A stretch of DNA of 64,000 nt from Ariolimax columbianus (lineage: Eukaryota > Mollusca > Gastropoda > Stylommatophora > Arionidae). Made by a program: the position numbers and the translations under genes. This document shows, one piece after another, positions 22,250-33,054 of the stretch; position 1 is the first letter of the stretch; every line of letters begins with the position of its first letter. The notes under the pieces are model-generated. The model had not been told where the DNA came from and searched no databases. It was given only the letters and a program-made list of their open reading frames with translations. The DNA lies in NCBI GenBank assembly GCA_036924085.1, contig JAVGWX010000005.1:95109764-95173763 (forward strand), read 5' to 3'.

Positions 22250-22695
22250 TCGGTGAAGCATACTGACCGAGATCTCATCTCTCATGAACGCAATGCACAT
22301 AGAAACATACTGACCGAGATCTCACCTCACATGAACGCAATGCACATAGAATCATACTGACCGAGATCGCACCTCACATGAACGCAAGGCAGATAGAATC
22401 ATACTGACCGAGATCTCACCTCACTTGAACGCAATGCACATAGAATCATACTGACCGAGATCTCACCTCACATGAACGCAATGCACATAGAATCATACTG
22501 ACCGAGATCTCACCTCACATGAACGCAATGCACATAGAATCATACTGACCGAGATCTCACCTCACATGAACGCAATGCACATAGAATCATACTGACCGAG
22601 ATCTCACCTCACATGAACGCAATGCATATAGAAACGTACTGACCGAGACCCCCATCTCACATGTACCCAGTGCATATAGAAACATACTGACATAG
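22250..22695 (+). repeat. 47-bp minisatellite (CATACTGACCGAGATCTCAC)
   Basis: About nine units of GAATCATACTGACCGAGATC plus TCACCTCACATGAACGCAAT plus GCACATA. The CATACTGACCRAGA word ties it to the other arrays of this superfamily. Confidence 0.9.
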
Positions 22696-22699
22696 ACTT

Positions 22700-23085
22700 C
22701 AACTCCATGGGGGCAGTACACAAAGGCACAGGCTGAAGAACAGTGACCTGGCCTTCGAGGTAGGGATTGTCATTGTGAGCTCTGCTAAAGGCGAGGCTAA
22801 TGAGAAGCCGAGGATTTCACTACATGAAGGGAAACAAAATCCTCCTCTTCAGTACGCCCTGGATATACGAAGGCTCACAACAACAGGCTACTTGAGATAC
22901 ATAAATCATAGCTGAACATACCAGCACCAGCATTATGAAACAACAGCACCACATATATTCACGGTGTTTGATGAAATGTTCGAGAGTTTATTATGATTTG
23001 CTATGAGTTAGCCCGGATCGCAATGATGTTCATTATTAACAACAAAGAAATTATTTTGGCTTCCACACATACATTAAAAATAATC
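22700..23085. other. no recognised gene
   Basis: Single-copy-looking sequence with no frame of interest. Confidence 0.3.
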
Positions 23086-23089
23086 TCCC

Positions 23090-23470
23090 CCTTTCCCTCA
23101 AAGTGTCTCTCTACCCATATCTCGTCCCTTGTCTCTCACTCACTTCGTCTCCTCCTCCTTTCTCTCCCTCTACATCCCTCACCTTCTCCAATCTCAGGCT
23201 CAACTCACTCTGTCCCTCCATTTATATCTCTGCTTATCTCGCTGACTCCTTTACTTTCAATCACTCACTGCCATCCCCGTCCTGTCTACCCTCACTCTTC
23301 TACTATCTTGTCTTTTCTCTCCTTTCTCCTGATTTCCTTTTCTCTTCATAAATCCCATCTCCCCCCCTTTCTCTCCCTCATTCCCGTTTTTCTCCTCTCC
23401 CCCCTGATCCCTCAGACTACCCCTATGACCCCTCCCTCACTTCTCTCAATCTATCTCATTCACTTCAGAA
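23090..23470 (+). repeat. pyrimidine-rich low-complexity stretch
   Basis: CT-rich sequence (CTCCC, TCTCTC). The overlapping frame of about 180 codons is rich in Ser, Pro and Leu only because of base composition. Confidence 0.75.
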
Positions 23471-24035
23471 ACGCCCCTAGTGCATACATATTTATGATCG
23501 TGTATTTTACGTGCACTCTGATACCAATATTCTAAAAGAACTCACCGGAACACCCGCTGTTCCCCCGGACCGTTTCACTTCACAAATATTTCTATCCACG
23601 TCCTGTATTTTGCTTGAATCCTCAACACCAACTCCCTGTTTGAACTATTATTTGCACGTATGCTGCGCGGCGTATATCAACACTGGCTTTTGTAGGTGTA
23701 TATTGACTTCTTATTTCTGCATACTTCATTTTGACGTGCGTGTGCGTTTTTTCTTAATTAATTTCTCGTTTTCAAAGGTCTCCTATTTTCATGGTCCGAT
23801 AGGCATCTGGCACTGTTATTCTGTGTGGTTTATATCTTCATTGGTGGTGAGAGGGGGGGGGGGGTGTGCTCATCCGTGCAAATGCGGGCCGTGTTATGTT
23901 CATACCGTTCCCAACCACCATCCAGTGTTATCGTTATCATTAGTGACGGCAATATTGCCAACAAAATTATCATTTTTACTTTACAATTGCTGCAGCCATC
24001 ATCGGTATCAGTACCAACATCACTAGGGTGGAAGA
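23471..24035. other. no recognised gene; one G run
   Basis: No protein similarity recognised in the overlapping frames. A run of about 10 G lies near 23855-23865. Confidence 0.3.
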
Positions 24036-24039
24036 GTAA

Positions 24040-24780
24040 CGTCTAGTCAGGCACAACATACTGATCAGACATGTTAGTCAAGGTCAAGCAAAACATACTG
24101 ATCAGACATGTTAGTCAGGGTCAAGCAAAACATACTGATCAGACATGTTAGTCAAGGGCAGGCACAACATACTGATCAGACCTGTTAGTCAGGGTCAAGC
24201 AAAACATACTGATCAGACCTGTTAGTCAGGGTCAAGCAAAACATACTGATCAGACCTGTTAGTCAGGGTCAAGCAGAACATACTGATTAGACCTGTTAGT
24301 CAGGGTCAAGCAAAACATACTGATCAGACCTGTTAGTCAGGGTCAAGCAAAACATACTGATCAGACCTGTTAGTCAGGGTCAAGCAGAACATACTGATCA
24401 GACATGTTAGTCAAGGTCAAGCACAACATACTGATCAGACCTGTTAGTCAGGGTCAAGCAGAACATACTGATCAGACCTGTTAGTCAGGGTCAAGCACAA
24501 CATACTGATCAGACATGTTAGTCAGGGTCAAGCAAAACATACTGATCAGACCTGTTAGTCAGGGTCAAGCAAAACATACTGGTCAGACCTGTTAGTCAGG
24601 GTCAAGCAGAACATACTGATCAGACATGTTAGTCAAGGTCAAGCACAACATACTGATCAGACATGTTAGTCAGGGCCAAGTACAACATACTGATCAGACA
24701 TGTTAGTCAAGGTCTGGCACAACATACTGATCAGACCTGTTACTCAGGGTCAAGCACAACATACTGATCAGACATGTTTG
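24040..24780 (+). repeat. 37-bp minisatellite (ACATACTGATCAGACCTGTT)
   Basis: About 20 units of ACATACTGATCAGACCTGTT plus AGTCAGGGTCAAGCAAA. Each unit holds the palindrome TGATCA. The CATACTGATCAGAC word is a variant of the CATACTGACCAAGACC core seen in other arrays. Confidence 0.9.
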
Positions 24781-24786
24781 GGTCAC

Positions 24787-25040
24787 TCATAAAATACTGG
24801 CCAATACCCTCACTTCGGCTTCTTCGAAGCCTGTTTTCAAGGCAGCTTGGCTAACGAGCTGACGGATCGACGTGATGCCCGCAGTAGTGAGCGACACACA
24901 GATGAAGCCAGGCATAGCACAACCGCCTTCAGGACTCCAGTCTACCTTCATCAGCATGCTCGGGATGTAAGGAAAGCTACTGCAACCCGCCACTTAACAT
25001 CATTTTCAGGGCGCACAAAAGAGCAAACAAAAGGATTATG
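24787..25040 (-). mobile_element. rptD dispersed repeat, copy 1
   Basis: On the minus strand it reads TGCGCCCTGAAAATGATGTT, AAGTGGCGGGTTGCAGTAGC, TTTCCTTACATCCCGAGC, GCTGATGAAGGTAGACTGG, in the same order as 38936-39215 and the interrupted copy at 39430/40906. It contains a 68-codon minus-strand frame (24787-24993) with the peptide GCAMPGFICVSLTTAGITS; the second copy gives GCAMLGFIFVSLTTTGITS. Several differences between the copies are silent third-position changes. I do not recognise the family. Confidence 0.65.
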
Positions 25041-25044
25041 GGCA

Positions 25045-25400
25045 TTCAAAACAACAACCAGCATCACCATCACTACCATCATCGGTACCACTACCAACAT
25101 CAACATCACCACCATTACCACTACCACCATAATCACCACCATCATCACACCTACCACTACCATCACAACCATAATCGTTATTACAACCATCATAACCACC
25201 ATCATTACCACCACCACCACCATTACCACCAACACCATCACCACCATCACCACCTTCACCACTACTATTACCATCGCCACTATCACCACCACCACCAGTG
25301 CCACCATCACCACCACCACCACTATCACCACCATCACCACTATTATCACCATCACCACCACTATCACCATCACCACCATCACCACCACCATCACCAAAAC
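25045..25400 (+). repeat. CAT/CAC/ACC trinucleotide tract
   Basis: About 350 bp of imperfect CAY/ACC triplets. It yields long poly-His, poly-Thr, poly-Val and Gly/Asp frames on both strands, none of them a gene. Confidence 0.95.
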
Positions 25401-25829
25401 AATCCGAGTAGCACAAATATAGCCAGAAAATCTAATCAAGTGATAATAGATAACACTGCGGTATACATAAAAATGATGACAACTGATATGACAAATGTTG
25501 CCACCTCCCCGTTTTCTATTTCATATCAGCCCCGTATAACTACTCACCCTCTCCCCCGCCCCCACTCACACCAACAACAGTTGTATCATTAATAAATAAA
25601 GGCCGAGAGTACACCCTCTTCCACACACAGTCTCTCTATCCACGCCCTTGCTAGTAAAAATCACGTCCCCAGCGTTTGCTAGTTTAAAACTCTCAATCAA
25701 TTATTGCCATGTTTTAGCATCAAGGTGTGGAAAGCTTGCTTTAGTCCAACAGTTGAGGAAATCGGTAAATACGTTCTCGTCATATTGACTACAGTCTGGT
25801 ATACTTTCAGCGGTCCAACTTTCCATGTA
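25401..25829. other. no recognised gene
   Basis: C-rich then AT-rich sequence without coding or repeat signal, running into the 44-bp array. Confidence 0.3.
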
Positions 25830-26245
25830 AGTTAGTGTACACCGCTGAGTTCTTGTGCCAAACCTTCGATGTAAGTTACTGTGCACCAGTGTCCTCTTGT
25901 GTCGGATATTTCGTGTAAGTTACTGTGCACCAGTGTGTTCTTGTGTCGAACATTCCATTTAAGTTAGTGTGCACCAGTGTGTTCTTGTGTCGAACATTCC
26001 ATGTAAGTTAGTGTGCACCAGTGTGTTCTTGTGTCGAACATTCCATGTAAGTTAGTGTGCACCAGTGTGTTCTTGTGTCGAACATTCCTTGTAAGCTAGT
26101 GTGCACCAGTGTGTTCTTGTGTCGAACATTCCATTTAAGTTAGTGTGCACCAGTGTGTTCTTGTGTCGGACATTCCGTGTAAGTTAGTGTGCACCAGGGT
26201 GTTCTTGTATCTATCCTTCGATGTAAGTTAATGTGCACCAGATCG
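25830..26245 (+). repeat. 44-bp minisatellite (AAGTTAGTGTGCACCAGTGT)
   Basis: About nine units of ATTCCATGTAAGTTAGTGTG plus CACCAGTGTGTTCTTGTGTC plus GAAC. The central units are nearly identical and the edges diverged. Confidence 0.9.
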
Positions 26246-26561
26246 TTATTCTCCCATTTGGAAACATTCCTTGTTGGATGGCGATATTACTATTTGGTAA
26301 ATTACAGTTACTATTCCAAGGTACCACCACATTCGGTCAAGATGCGTTTCTCTTGTATCATTAGAAGATAAGTGACGTATGAGTTTTGGGAGAAGAAAAT
26401 GGTTCGGTTAGTTGGTATCACACGATGATTTTATGAGCATTTGTTGTAAACATGCTCTAACCCACACAAAAACACAGACACCATTAAACAAAAAGTGTAG
26501 AGTTGCAAATATTTGATCATTGCAATGTCTAGATAAGGTCAGTGTTCTTATCACATTCAAG

Positions 26562-26584
26562 GCATCTCTCTCTCTCTCTCTCTG

Positions 26585-26623
<39 letters not shown>
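26562..26623 (+). repeat. (CT)n microsatellite
   Basis: TC dinucleotide tract with two interruptions, at the outer end of the inverted LINE endonuclease segment. Confidence 0.95.
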
Positions 26624-26626
<3 letters not shown>

Positions 26627-26629
26627 GTT

Positions 26630-27352
26630 GCTGTAGGTTTTCTATATCCTTACAAGTTTCAACTATGTATCTTCTTTTATATGTTCTTATTTCTATTCTA
26701 ACTTTTCTTGCGCAGTTTTTATATGCTGTGTTGGTCCCCCGACTTCCCATTTGTTTTAATTGTTTCCTTTCTTCAATGAGTTTATGTGTTTTCTCTTATA
26801 GTTCTGTTTCGTGTGCGACATACTGGGAATCATTTCGTTCTTTGTCGAGATTAAAATATCCCTTGCGTGTGATGTCAACTCCTCAGATGTCACATCTTCC
26901 TGTACCGCAAGCAACGCCTCAAATTTGTTTTCGACTTTGATGTTGTATTCAGTAGGTATTGCTGTTACATTGAAGCGTATTGGCTGGAAACCTTTGTTAA
27001 TCCTACGCAGTCTTGTTTTGAAAACTGTAAACAGTAATTCGAGGTTTGTATCGCAGTCCGCTCCTGGCAGCGTTTTTGTTGCCAGCACATTTGACCTCCA
27101 TCTTTGTTGCACCAGAATGTAATCTATTTGATTTCTGTTGTTACCATCAGGGGAGGTCCACGTGTATAGTATTCGCGGATGTTGTGTAAATAAGGTGCTG
27201 TCAATGGAGAGGTTATTTTCCATGCAGAATTCAACCAGTTTTTCTCCTCACTCATGTATGTGTCCCAAACCAAAAGGTCCTCGAACACTTCTCTCTTCGT
27301 CGGCTCTATCCTCTCCAACTTTTACATTAAAATCTCCAATGATCATCAAGAT
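26630..27352 (-). mobile_element. LINE AP-endonuclease segment (inverted 5' part)
   Basis: The minus strand reads IIGDFNVKVGEDRADEERS (endonuclease GDFN motif), RGPFGLGHIHE, a stop, GEKLVEFCMENNLSIDSTLF, QHPRILYTWTSPDGNNRNQI, DYILVQQRWRSNVLATKTL and PGADCDTNLELL, where SDH-type catalytic residues would be expected and TNLE is found. A linker to the RT domain follows (AYKNCARKVRIEIRTYKRR) and ends at the CT tract. Frames shift at least twice. It lies head-to-head with a plus-strand RT segment of compatible type at 27355. Confidence 0.8.
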
Positions 27353-27420
27353 GTATAATGAGAAATGTTCGAGAAGATGAGAACACTGAAAGTGTCGATT
27401 CATTTACGAATGGCGGGTAC

Positions 27421-29487
27421 TTCTTCTTCTTCTTCTGCGTACACAGTCAGACAGCAACCATTATTTTTTCGAAAAAAGCGGCGGTCGTCCTGAGACTCTC
27501 GCCACTACCATAGAGCTTGTCTTGCAGTTCCACTGGCAATGGCCACATCTGCTCTCTCTGATCCCCGTATGTCGGGCAGTTCTGCAGCAGATGTTCAGTT
27601 GTCATTTTACCAGTACCGCACGGGCATTCGTCGGTACACCCTATCTTCAATTTGTTGAATAGGTGGTACCTCAGTCTATTGTGGCCAGTGCGAAGTCTGA
27701 AGACAACGACCTGCTCTCTTCGGTTCAACTGGTAATAGGCATCGTTTTTGGTGTAACCAGTATGTTCGGTTTCCCATTTGGTAATGTACCTGGCTTTGAT
27801 AAGCCGTTTTGACTCTTCGTACGTCATACTGGTATCTGTTTGTGGTAGCCTTGCACCTTCTTTTGCCAGTCTGTCTGCCTCCTCGTTGCCTTGGATGTTG
27901 CAGTGTGACGGAACCCACTGTACCACTACCCTTTTTGGTGCGGACAGCTGGCACAGTTTGCAGAGTGCTGCTCTTAAGTCATTAAGCTCAGTGTTTTTCT
28001 GGCTTTTTAGCGCTGTGACTACGGCGAGAGCATCTGTCAACAAGACTATGTGGCTCTCATTTTCACTGTGTGTTGCCATTTCTTCCACTGCCGCCCTCAG
28101 TGCCTCTGCCTCCGCTCTGAAATTGCTTGTGTACTTACCAGTAGCGAATGACAGTGTTATTTTTCTGCCATTTGGTAGGTTCAGGAATGCTCCTGCCCCT
28201 CCGTTCTGTGTAGTGTTTGTTACAGAACCGTCGGTGTATGCATGGGTCCAGTCCGTGCTTGGGTAGCTTTTCGTTATGAAGCTTAGGGTAGTGTCTCTCC
28301 TTTCTTTTTCGGTCTGGCAGTTTTTGTTTGCAATACCTGGTATATTTTCTACCACCTCTGGAAATATGTCCTGCCTCCAAGTAGGTTTTCGTACAGTAGT
28401 GATGGGTTTTGGTGTTGTTAGTGCGTTTATGGGGTCTTCGTGCATCTTTGCTTTGGCTATTTCTGCAAAGTTTCTCCGCTTTAGTTTCCCAGTTCCCAAA
28501 TTGTTTAGCCTCTGGTACATTGGATGGTCCGTCAGTCTTCGGAGTTTCTCTGACTGCAGCTGGGCTCTGCAGTCTCTTCTGTCGGTCATGGATTGCAGTT
28601 TTGTAATCTTTTCAAGTTCTACAATTGGCGTTGACTTCATGCCACCTGTTATGATTCTCATAGCTTGGTTTTGAAGTTTGTTAACTTTATCGAAGTTCGC
28701 CTTCGCTGCTGTTGTCCATGCCGCGATGCCATACTCGAGAACTGGTCTCACTCTTCCAGTGTACAGTTTCTTTAGTATGCCTTCGTCTGCTCCCCAGCTT
28801 GTGCCAGCAAGTTTCCTCATGATCGCCATTCTTTCTCTGGCTTTCATTCGGTTTCTCTCAATCTGACTTTTCCATGTCATGCGCCGATCAAATGTGACTC
28901 CCAGATAGGTTGGGTTGTCGTTTGGCTGCAGGATTTTGCCATTTAGGCTTAATTTGGTACTTTGGGGTTTTAATGAGAGCGAGAATATTGTGCACGTGGT
29001 TTTCTCCTCGTTTATTTTGACCAGCCATGAGTTCGCCCACTCTTCCAGCGATGTTAGGGCCGTTTGCATCCGATTTCTTGCTATGGTGAGATTCTTTTCA
29101 GAAGTCCACATAGCCAGATCGTCTGCAAACATTGAGCTATGGACTCTTCTTGGTATATTCTCTGTAATATCGTTTATATATACCAGGAAGAGTGTGGGGG
29201 ACAGTACTCCCCCTTGGGGTACTCCCTGCTCGAGTGTCACCTTTTTGCTCATCTGCCCTTGTACTTGGACTCTGGCCGTTCTTTGTTTGAGGTAGTGGTT
29301 GATCCACTTGTACATCTTCCCACAAACATCACTTCTTCTTAACTTGACTCTAAGTCCGTCCTTCCAGACTTTGTCAAATGCCTTTTCCAGATCCACCCAA
29401 ACAGCTACTGTGTGTTTCTGTGCCTGGTAGGCATCTTCTATCTCCTGGGCTATGAGGATGACCTGGTCCTCAGTGGATCTGTGCTGT
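27421..29487 (-). mobile_element. RNase H-type LINE, 5'-truncated, with 13-bp TSD
   Basis: GAATGGCGGGTAC flanks the insert perfectly at 27408-27420 and 29488-29500. The insert is 2,067 bp on the minus strand and ends in a (GAA)n tail directly at the left duplication, after a 3' untranslated region of only about 20 nt. The 5' truncation falls in the RT fingers (QHRSTEDQV). It is the best-preserved LINE in the window and probably among the youngest. Confidence 0.95.
27447..29487 (-). CDS. LINE polyprotein fragment: reverse transcriptase plus RNase H
   Basis: One uninterrupted frame of about 680 codons. RT motifs in order: AVWVDLEKAFDKVW (motif A acid), EQGVPQGGVLSPTLFLVYI (motif B), SMFADDLAMW (motif C), NPTYLGVTFDRRMTW. 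RNase H follows with its four acids visible: YTDGSVT, FRAEAEALRAAVEEM, LLTDALAVVTAL and NEEADRLAKEGARL. A zinc knuckle (CPCGTGKMTTEHLLQNCPTY) and the LYGSGESLRTTAAFFEK tail finish the protein. The frame extends a further 19 codons into flanking DNA by chance. The endonuclease and ORF1 are absent, so the copy cannot move by itself. RNase H places it in the I group of LINEs; the exact clade is not resolved. Confidence 0.93.
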
Positions 29488-29639
29488 GAATGGCGGGTAC
29501 GAGATTCCAGAGTTAGGATACGCAGATAACACAGTGATACCATCAAGAAGTGCAGAAGGGCTAGAGCAGCTAATTTCAGACGTAAATGGACACAGTAAAG
29601 ATCAAAAACCTGTGGCCGTGTTGAGAGTGTTACTGTGGT

Positions 29640-30740
29640 TGTGTTGAGAATGTTACTGTAGTCGTATTCTTTTCACCAGAAGTAGTTTCGGCAGGATGTC
29701 CCGTTCATCTATATCTAATGGAACATTATGATCACTATCCCGCATACTCTAGTTAATTAGACATTAGAGTCTCAGGCAACTAACCGCCATCTAATTAGAC
29801 ATTAGAGTCTTAGAAAACTGACCGCCATCTAATTAGACATTAGAGTCTTAGACAACTGACCGCCATCTAATTAGAAATTGGAGTCTTAGACAACTGGCCG
29901 TCATCTAATTAGACATTAGAGTTCTCAGACAACTGACCGCCATCTAATGGAACCCTAGGGCTCCAGGCAACTGGCAGCCATCTAATGTTGCATTAAGGTT
30001 CCAGCAGCTGGCCTCCACATAATGTGGCATTAGGGATTCACGAGAACTGGCCCCGTGTAAAAGGACCATATGGACACACGATGAAATACCCAATCTAAAA
30101 TGATTTTAGGGACACGGTAGATCTGGCAACATCTAATGGAACAAAATGGATACGACGATCGGCTCCATGTAATTGTACATTGGATACTCTGGGCGGGGGG
30201 GGGGGGGGAGTGGCACCATCAAGCGGGCATTACAGGCACGGTAAACTGACACCATTGAATGTACAATTAGAGACAGGGTGACTGATCTCGTCTAATGGAA
30301 CATTAGGGACACATAGTAACTGACTCCATGTACTGGGACATTAGGGACACATAGTGACTGACTCCATGTACTGGGACATTCGGGACACATAGAGACTGAC
30401 TCCATGTACTGGGACATTAGGAACACATAGTGACTGACTCCATATACTGGGACATTAGTGATACATAGTGACTGACTCCATGTACTGGGACATTAGGAAC
30501 ACATAGAGACTGACTATATGTACTGGGGCATTAGGGACACATAGTGAATGACTCCATGTACTGGGACATTCGGGACACATGGTGACTGACTCTATGTACT
30601 GGGACATTAGGGACACTTTGTGATTCGACTGACCCCATCTAACAGTCCATTAGGAATACAGGGCGACTAGCCACATGTAATTGGACATTAAGGACACTGA
30701 GTGACAGAACTCGTCTAATTGGACATTGGGAACACTATGC
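29640..30740 (+). repeat. diverging 38-bp minisatellite family
   Basis: 29720-29960 repeats GACATTAGAGTCTTAGACAA plus CTGACCGCCATCTAATTA. 30240-30640 repeats GACATTAGGGACACATAGTG plus ACTGACTCCATGTACTGG. Both have a 38-bp period and align (GACATTAG..ACTGAC..CCAT), with degraded intermediates between. A G run of about 13 lies at 30194-30208. Confidence 0.8.
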
Positions 30741-30744
30741 GTGA

Positions 30745-31060
30745 CTGGTCCCGATCTAATGAGATATTAGAGACACTTAATGACTGTCGTACACTAAGGA
30801 CAAAACTAATGAGGTATTAGAGGCACTTAATGGCTGTCGTACACTAAGGACAAAACTAATGAGGTATTAGAGGCACTTAATGGCTGTCGTACACTAAGGA
30901 CAAAACTAATGAGGTATTAGAGGCACTTAATGGCTGTCGTACACTAAGGACAAAACTAATGAGGTATTAGAGACACTTAATGACTGTCGTACACTAAGGA
31001 CAAAACTAATGAGGAATTAGAGGCACTTAATGGCTGTAGTACACTAAGGACAACGGTTTT
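30745..31060 (+). repeat. 50-bp minisatellite
   Basis: Six units of AATGAGGTATTAGAGGCACT plus TAATGGCTGTCGTACACTAA plus GGACAAAACT, highly alike. Confidence 0.9.
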
Positions 31061-31489
31061 AAATAATTAATAACGGCGATTTAGATCCAATAACATATAT
31101 GCTAATTGGACAACGAGGGTACACTAAAAGCTAGAATAAATGTTTTTTTTATCACCATGATCTCCAATATGACTGGGATAGTATGTTTCCATAATTCCCT
31201 TAAGGTTAGACATCTCCACATTAGCCACACAAACTAGCCATTGATCTTCGTGAATCAGAAGACATCATACGAGAATGCACATTTGGTCAGATGACATAAG
31301 AAGCTGAAAATAGTGGCAATAACTATATTTGTGAAGATAATGGGTATCTTTGCTTGAAGAAAAATCGAAAGGGCAGCAGTTATTGACAGGTGATCATGCA
31401 CATATGATCACCATAAGGATATCCAACAGGACAACGGCAGGTCAATGAAAGGACAAGGCACTACCATAAGGACTTCCAGTAGGACAACA
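31061..31489. other. no recognised gene
   Basis: AT-rich sequence between two arrays without recognisable coding signal. Confidence 0.3.
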
Positions 31490-31850
31490 GCATATTAATG
31501 AAAGAAAGGACAGGTTGTGACCAGGAAGACATGCAATAGAACAACGACAGACAAGTGGAAGATAATCAAGGACAGGTTGTCACCAGGAGGACATGCAATA
31601 CAACAATGACAGACGTGGAAGATAATCAAGGACAGGTTGTCACCAGGAGGACATGCAATAGAACAATGACAGACAAGTGGAACATAATCAAGGACAGGTT
31701 GTCACCAGGAGGACATGCAATAGAACAATGACAGACAAGTGGAAGACAATCAAGGACAGGTTGCTACCAGGAGGACATGCAATAGAACAATGACAGACAA
31801 GTGGAAGAAAATCAAGGACAGGTTATCAGGACAAACAGTAGGTTGATCAT
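31490..31850 (+). repeat. ~62-bp minisatellite
   Basis: About six units of AATCAAGGACAGGTTGTCAC plus CAGGAGGACATGCAATAGAA plus CAATGACAGACAAGTGGAAG. Confidence 0.88.
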
Positions 31851-31861
31851 TATAGGCGCCT

Positions 31862-32790
31862 CAGTCTCTATATACCATACGAGTGGCTCCCCGTAATTTC
31901 TGTCTTCTGTATTTTGACACTTTTTGCTATGGCTGTAAAGGCCGATCCGCTAGTGACAGTCCCTTGAACAGATCGTACAACTATACTTAGGAGGCTGGCT
32001 TGCCTGGCTGTTCCTTGTTCTCTACAGTCTTTCTCTTTTCTCTGCAGCCAGAAGACCTCCACCAGCGTGAGCAGTCACTATGCCCACTCAAACTGACTGT
32101 CTACAGATAACTCGATCTTACGCAATTTCTTCCCAGCCCTCGGATGGAATGTAGCATGGCTTCATGTCCCCCTTGCATACATTCTTAAATCGCAGTGAGG
32201 GAAGGCAGTTTATTCTAACTCTAGTGGCCAGCATCTTCCATGCGATAAACATGTCCCAACTAAAGTAGACGTCGTTTACTTAACATCGAGTACACACTGT
32301 GAGTGTTTGCTTTCTGTAAGCCGAATTATGTGATACTCTCTCTGGTCACTAAATGCCCAATATACACCGTAAACACCTCATGTTAAAGTGTTGAGCCGCC
32401 GTTTCTGTTTATGGTAAGTGCTCCAAGTCTCGCTTGCATTCATGAGAGTTCCAAAAACGCAGGTCTGATAGACCCGCACTTTGGTGTAGTGAGTCAGCGC
32501 GGTTGGATAATAGCCAGTCCTTAACATCATGTGACCTGTTTGTCCAGAACGTATTCCCCGTTAGGGCAACACAGAACACATTGCGATTCGGACAAGTCGG
32601 TCGGCGTCGTATCCGGATATCTTTAAACTGTCCGCAATGTATAGATACACGTTTATTCTGGGTCCTTTCTCCTCTTTCATGACTTTTTACCTTTCACTAT
32701 CAGCCTCTCCAGACCAATGTGTCTTTTCAAATGACAAAGGTATCTAAGCTTTTTCATTGTGATGTTGTCCATGGGACAATGTTATTTTAT
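31862..32790 (-). mobile_element. LINE RT tail with C-terminal zinc finger, dead
   Basis: On the minus strand: YTKVRVYQTCVFGTLMNASE (normally ..TCVLSTLLYGSE), KDMKP-like VCKGDMKPCYIPSEGWEEIA, and a C-terminal finger CTICSRDCH, stop, RIGLYSHSKKC. The finger has the C..C...H...C spacing typical of LINEs without RNase H; its stop is a TAG where Ser is expected. The plus-antisense frames here are shadows. The central LRWLGH block is lost. It belongs to the same broad class as 54390-55240. Confidence 0.65.
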
Positions 32791-33054
32791 ATGTAGTTGT
32801 TGCAGAATTCATCTCTTTATTTGTCTCTTTTTCTGTCCACGATATTTTCAACATCTTTTTTTAGCACTTCATTTCGGATGATGTTGGCATCAACAAAGCG
32901 GGTTAAAATAATCAAGGACAGATTATCAGCACACAGACAAACATTATACAAACGGGCTGGAGGATTACAATGGCGTGATTCTGTCATTCCCGGGTACAAT
33001 CAGCATAGAACACTTCCTGCTCAGTCGCTCCGCTTCCACCATAGGGTGTAGAGG
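32791..33054. other. no recognised gene
   Basis: Sequence between two LINE tails on opposite strands. Weak similarity to either cannot be excluded by eye. Confidence 0.25.

Larger units (their letters stand above)
27355..29610 (+). mobile_element. LINE RT segment split by a later LINE (27355-27420 and 29501-29610)
   Basis: Joining the two outer parts restores a continuous plus-strand frame: IMRNVREDENTESVDSFT, then NGGYEIPELGYADNTVIPS and RSAEGLEQLISDVNGHSKD. This is the palm region around catalytic motif C, here YADN instead of YADD. The frame is cut exactly at the 13-bp duplication flanking the inserted LINE at 27421-29487. A related tail (SSAEGLEQLMAAVRRFSED) occurs at 52565. Confidence 0.75.

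Noticed and set aside
22993..23535. 180-codon Ser/Pro/Leu-rich frame
   Set aside because: Caused by pyrimidine-rich composition; no motifs, no conserved start context.
24847..25592. Thr-rich, His-rich, Val-rich and Gly/Asp-rich frames of 126-191 codons
   Set aside because: They are translations of the CAT/CAC/ACC tract in different frames and strands.
27778..29342. Plus-strand frames of 62-162 codons
   Set aside because: Antisense shadows of the intact minus-strand LINE frame.
31868..32062. 64-codon minus-strand frame as a gene
   Set aside because: Another frame here reads as a LINE C-terminal zinc finger (CTICSRDCH...RIGLYSHSKKC), so the open frame is a frameshifted shadow.
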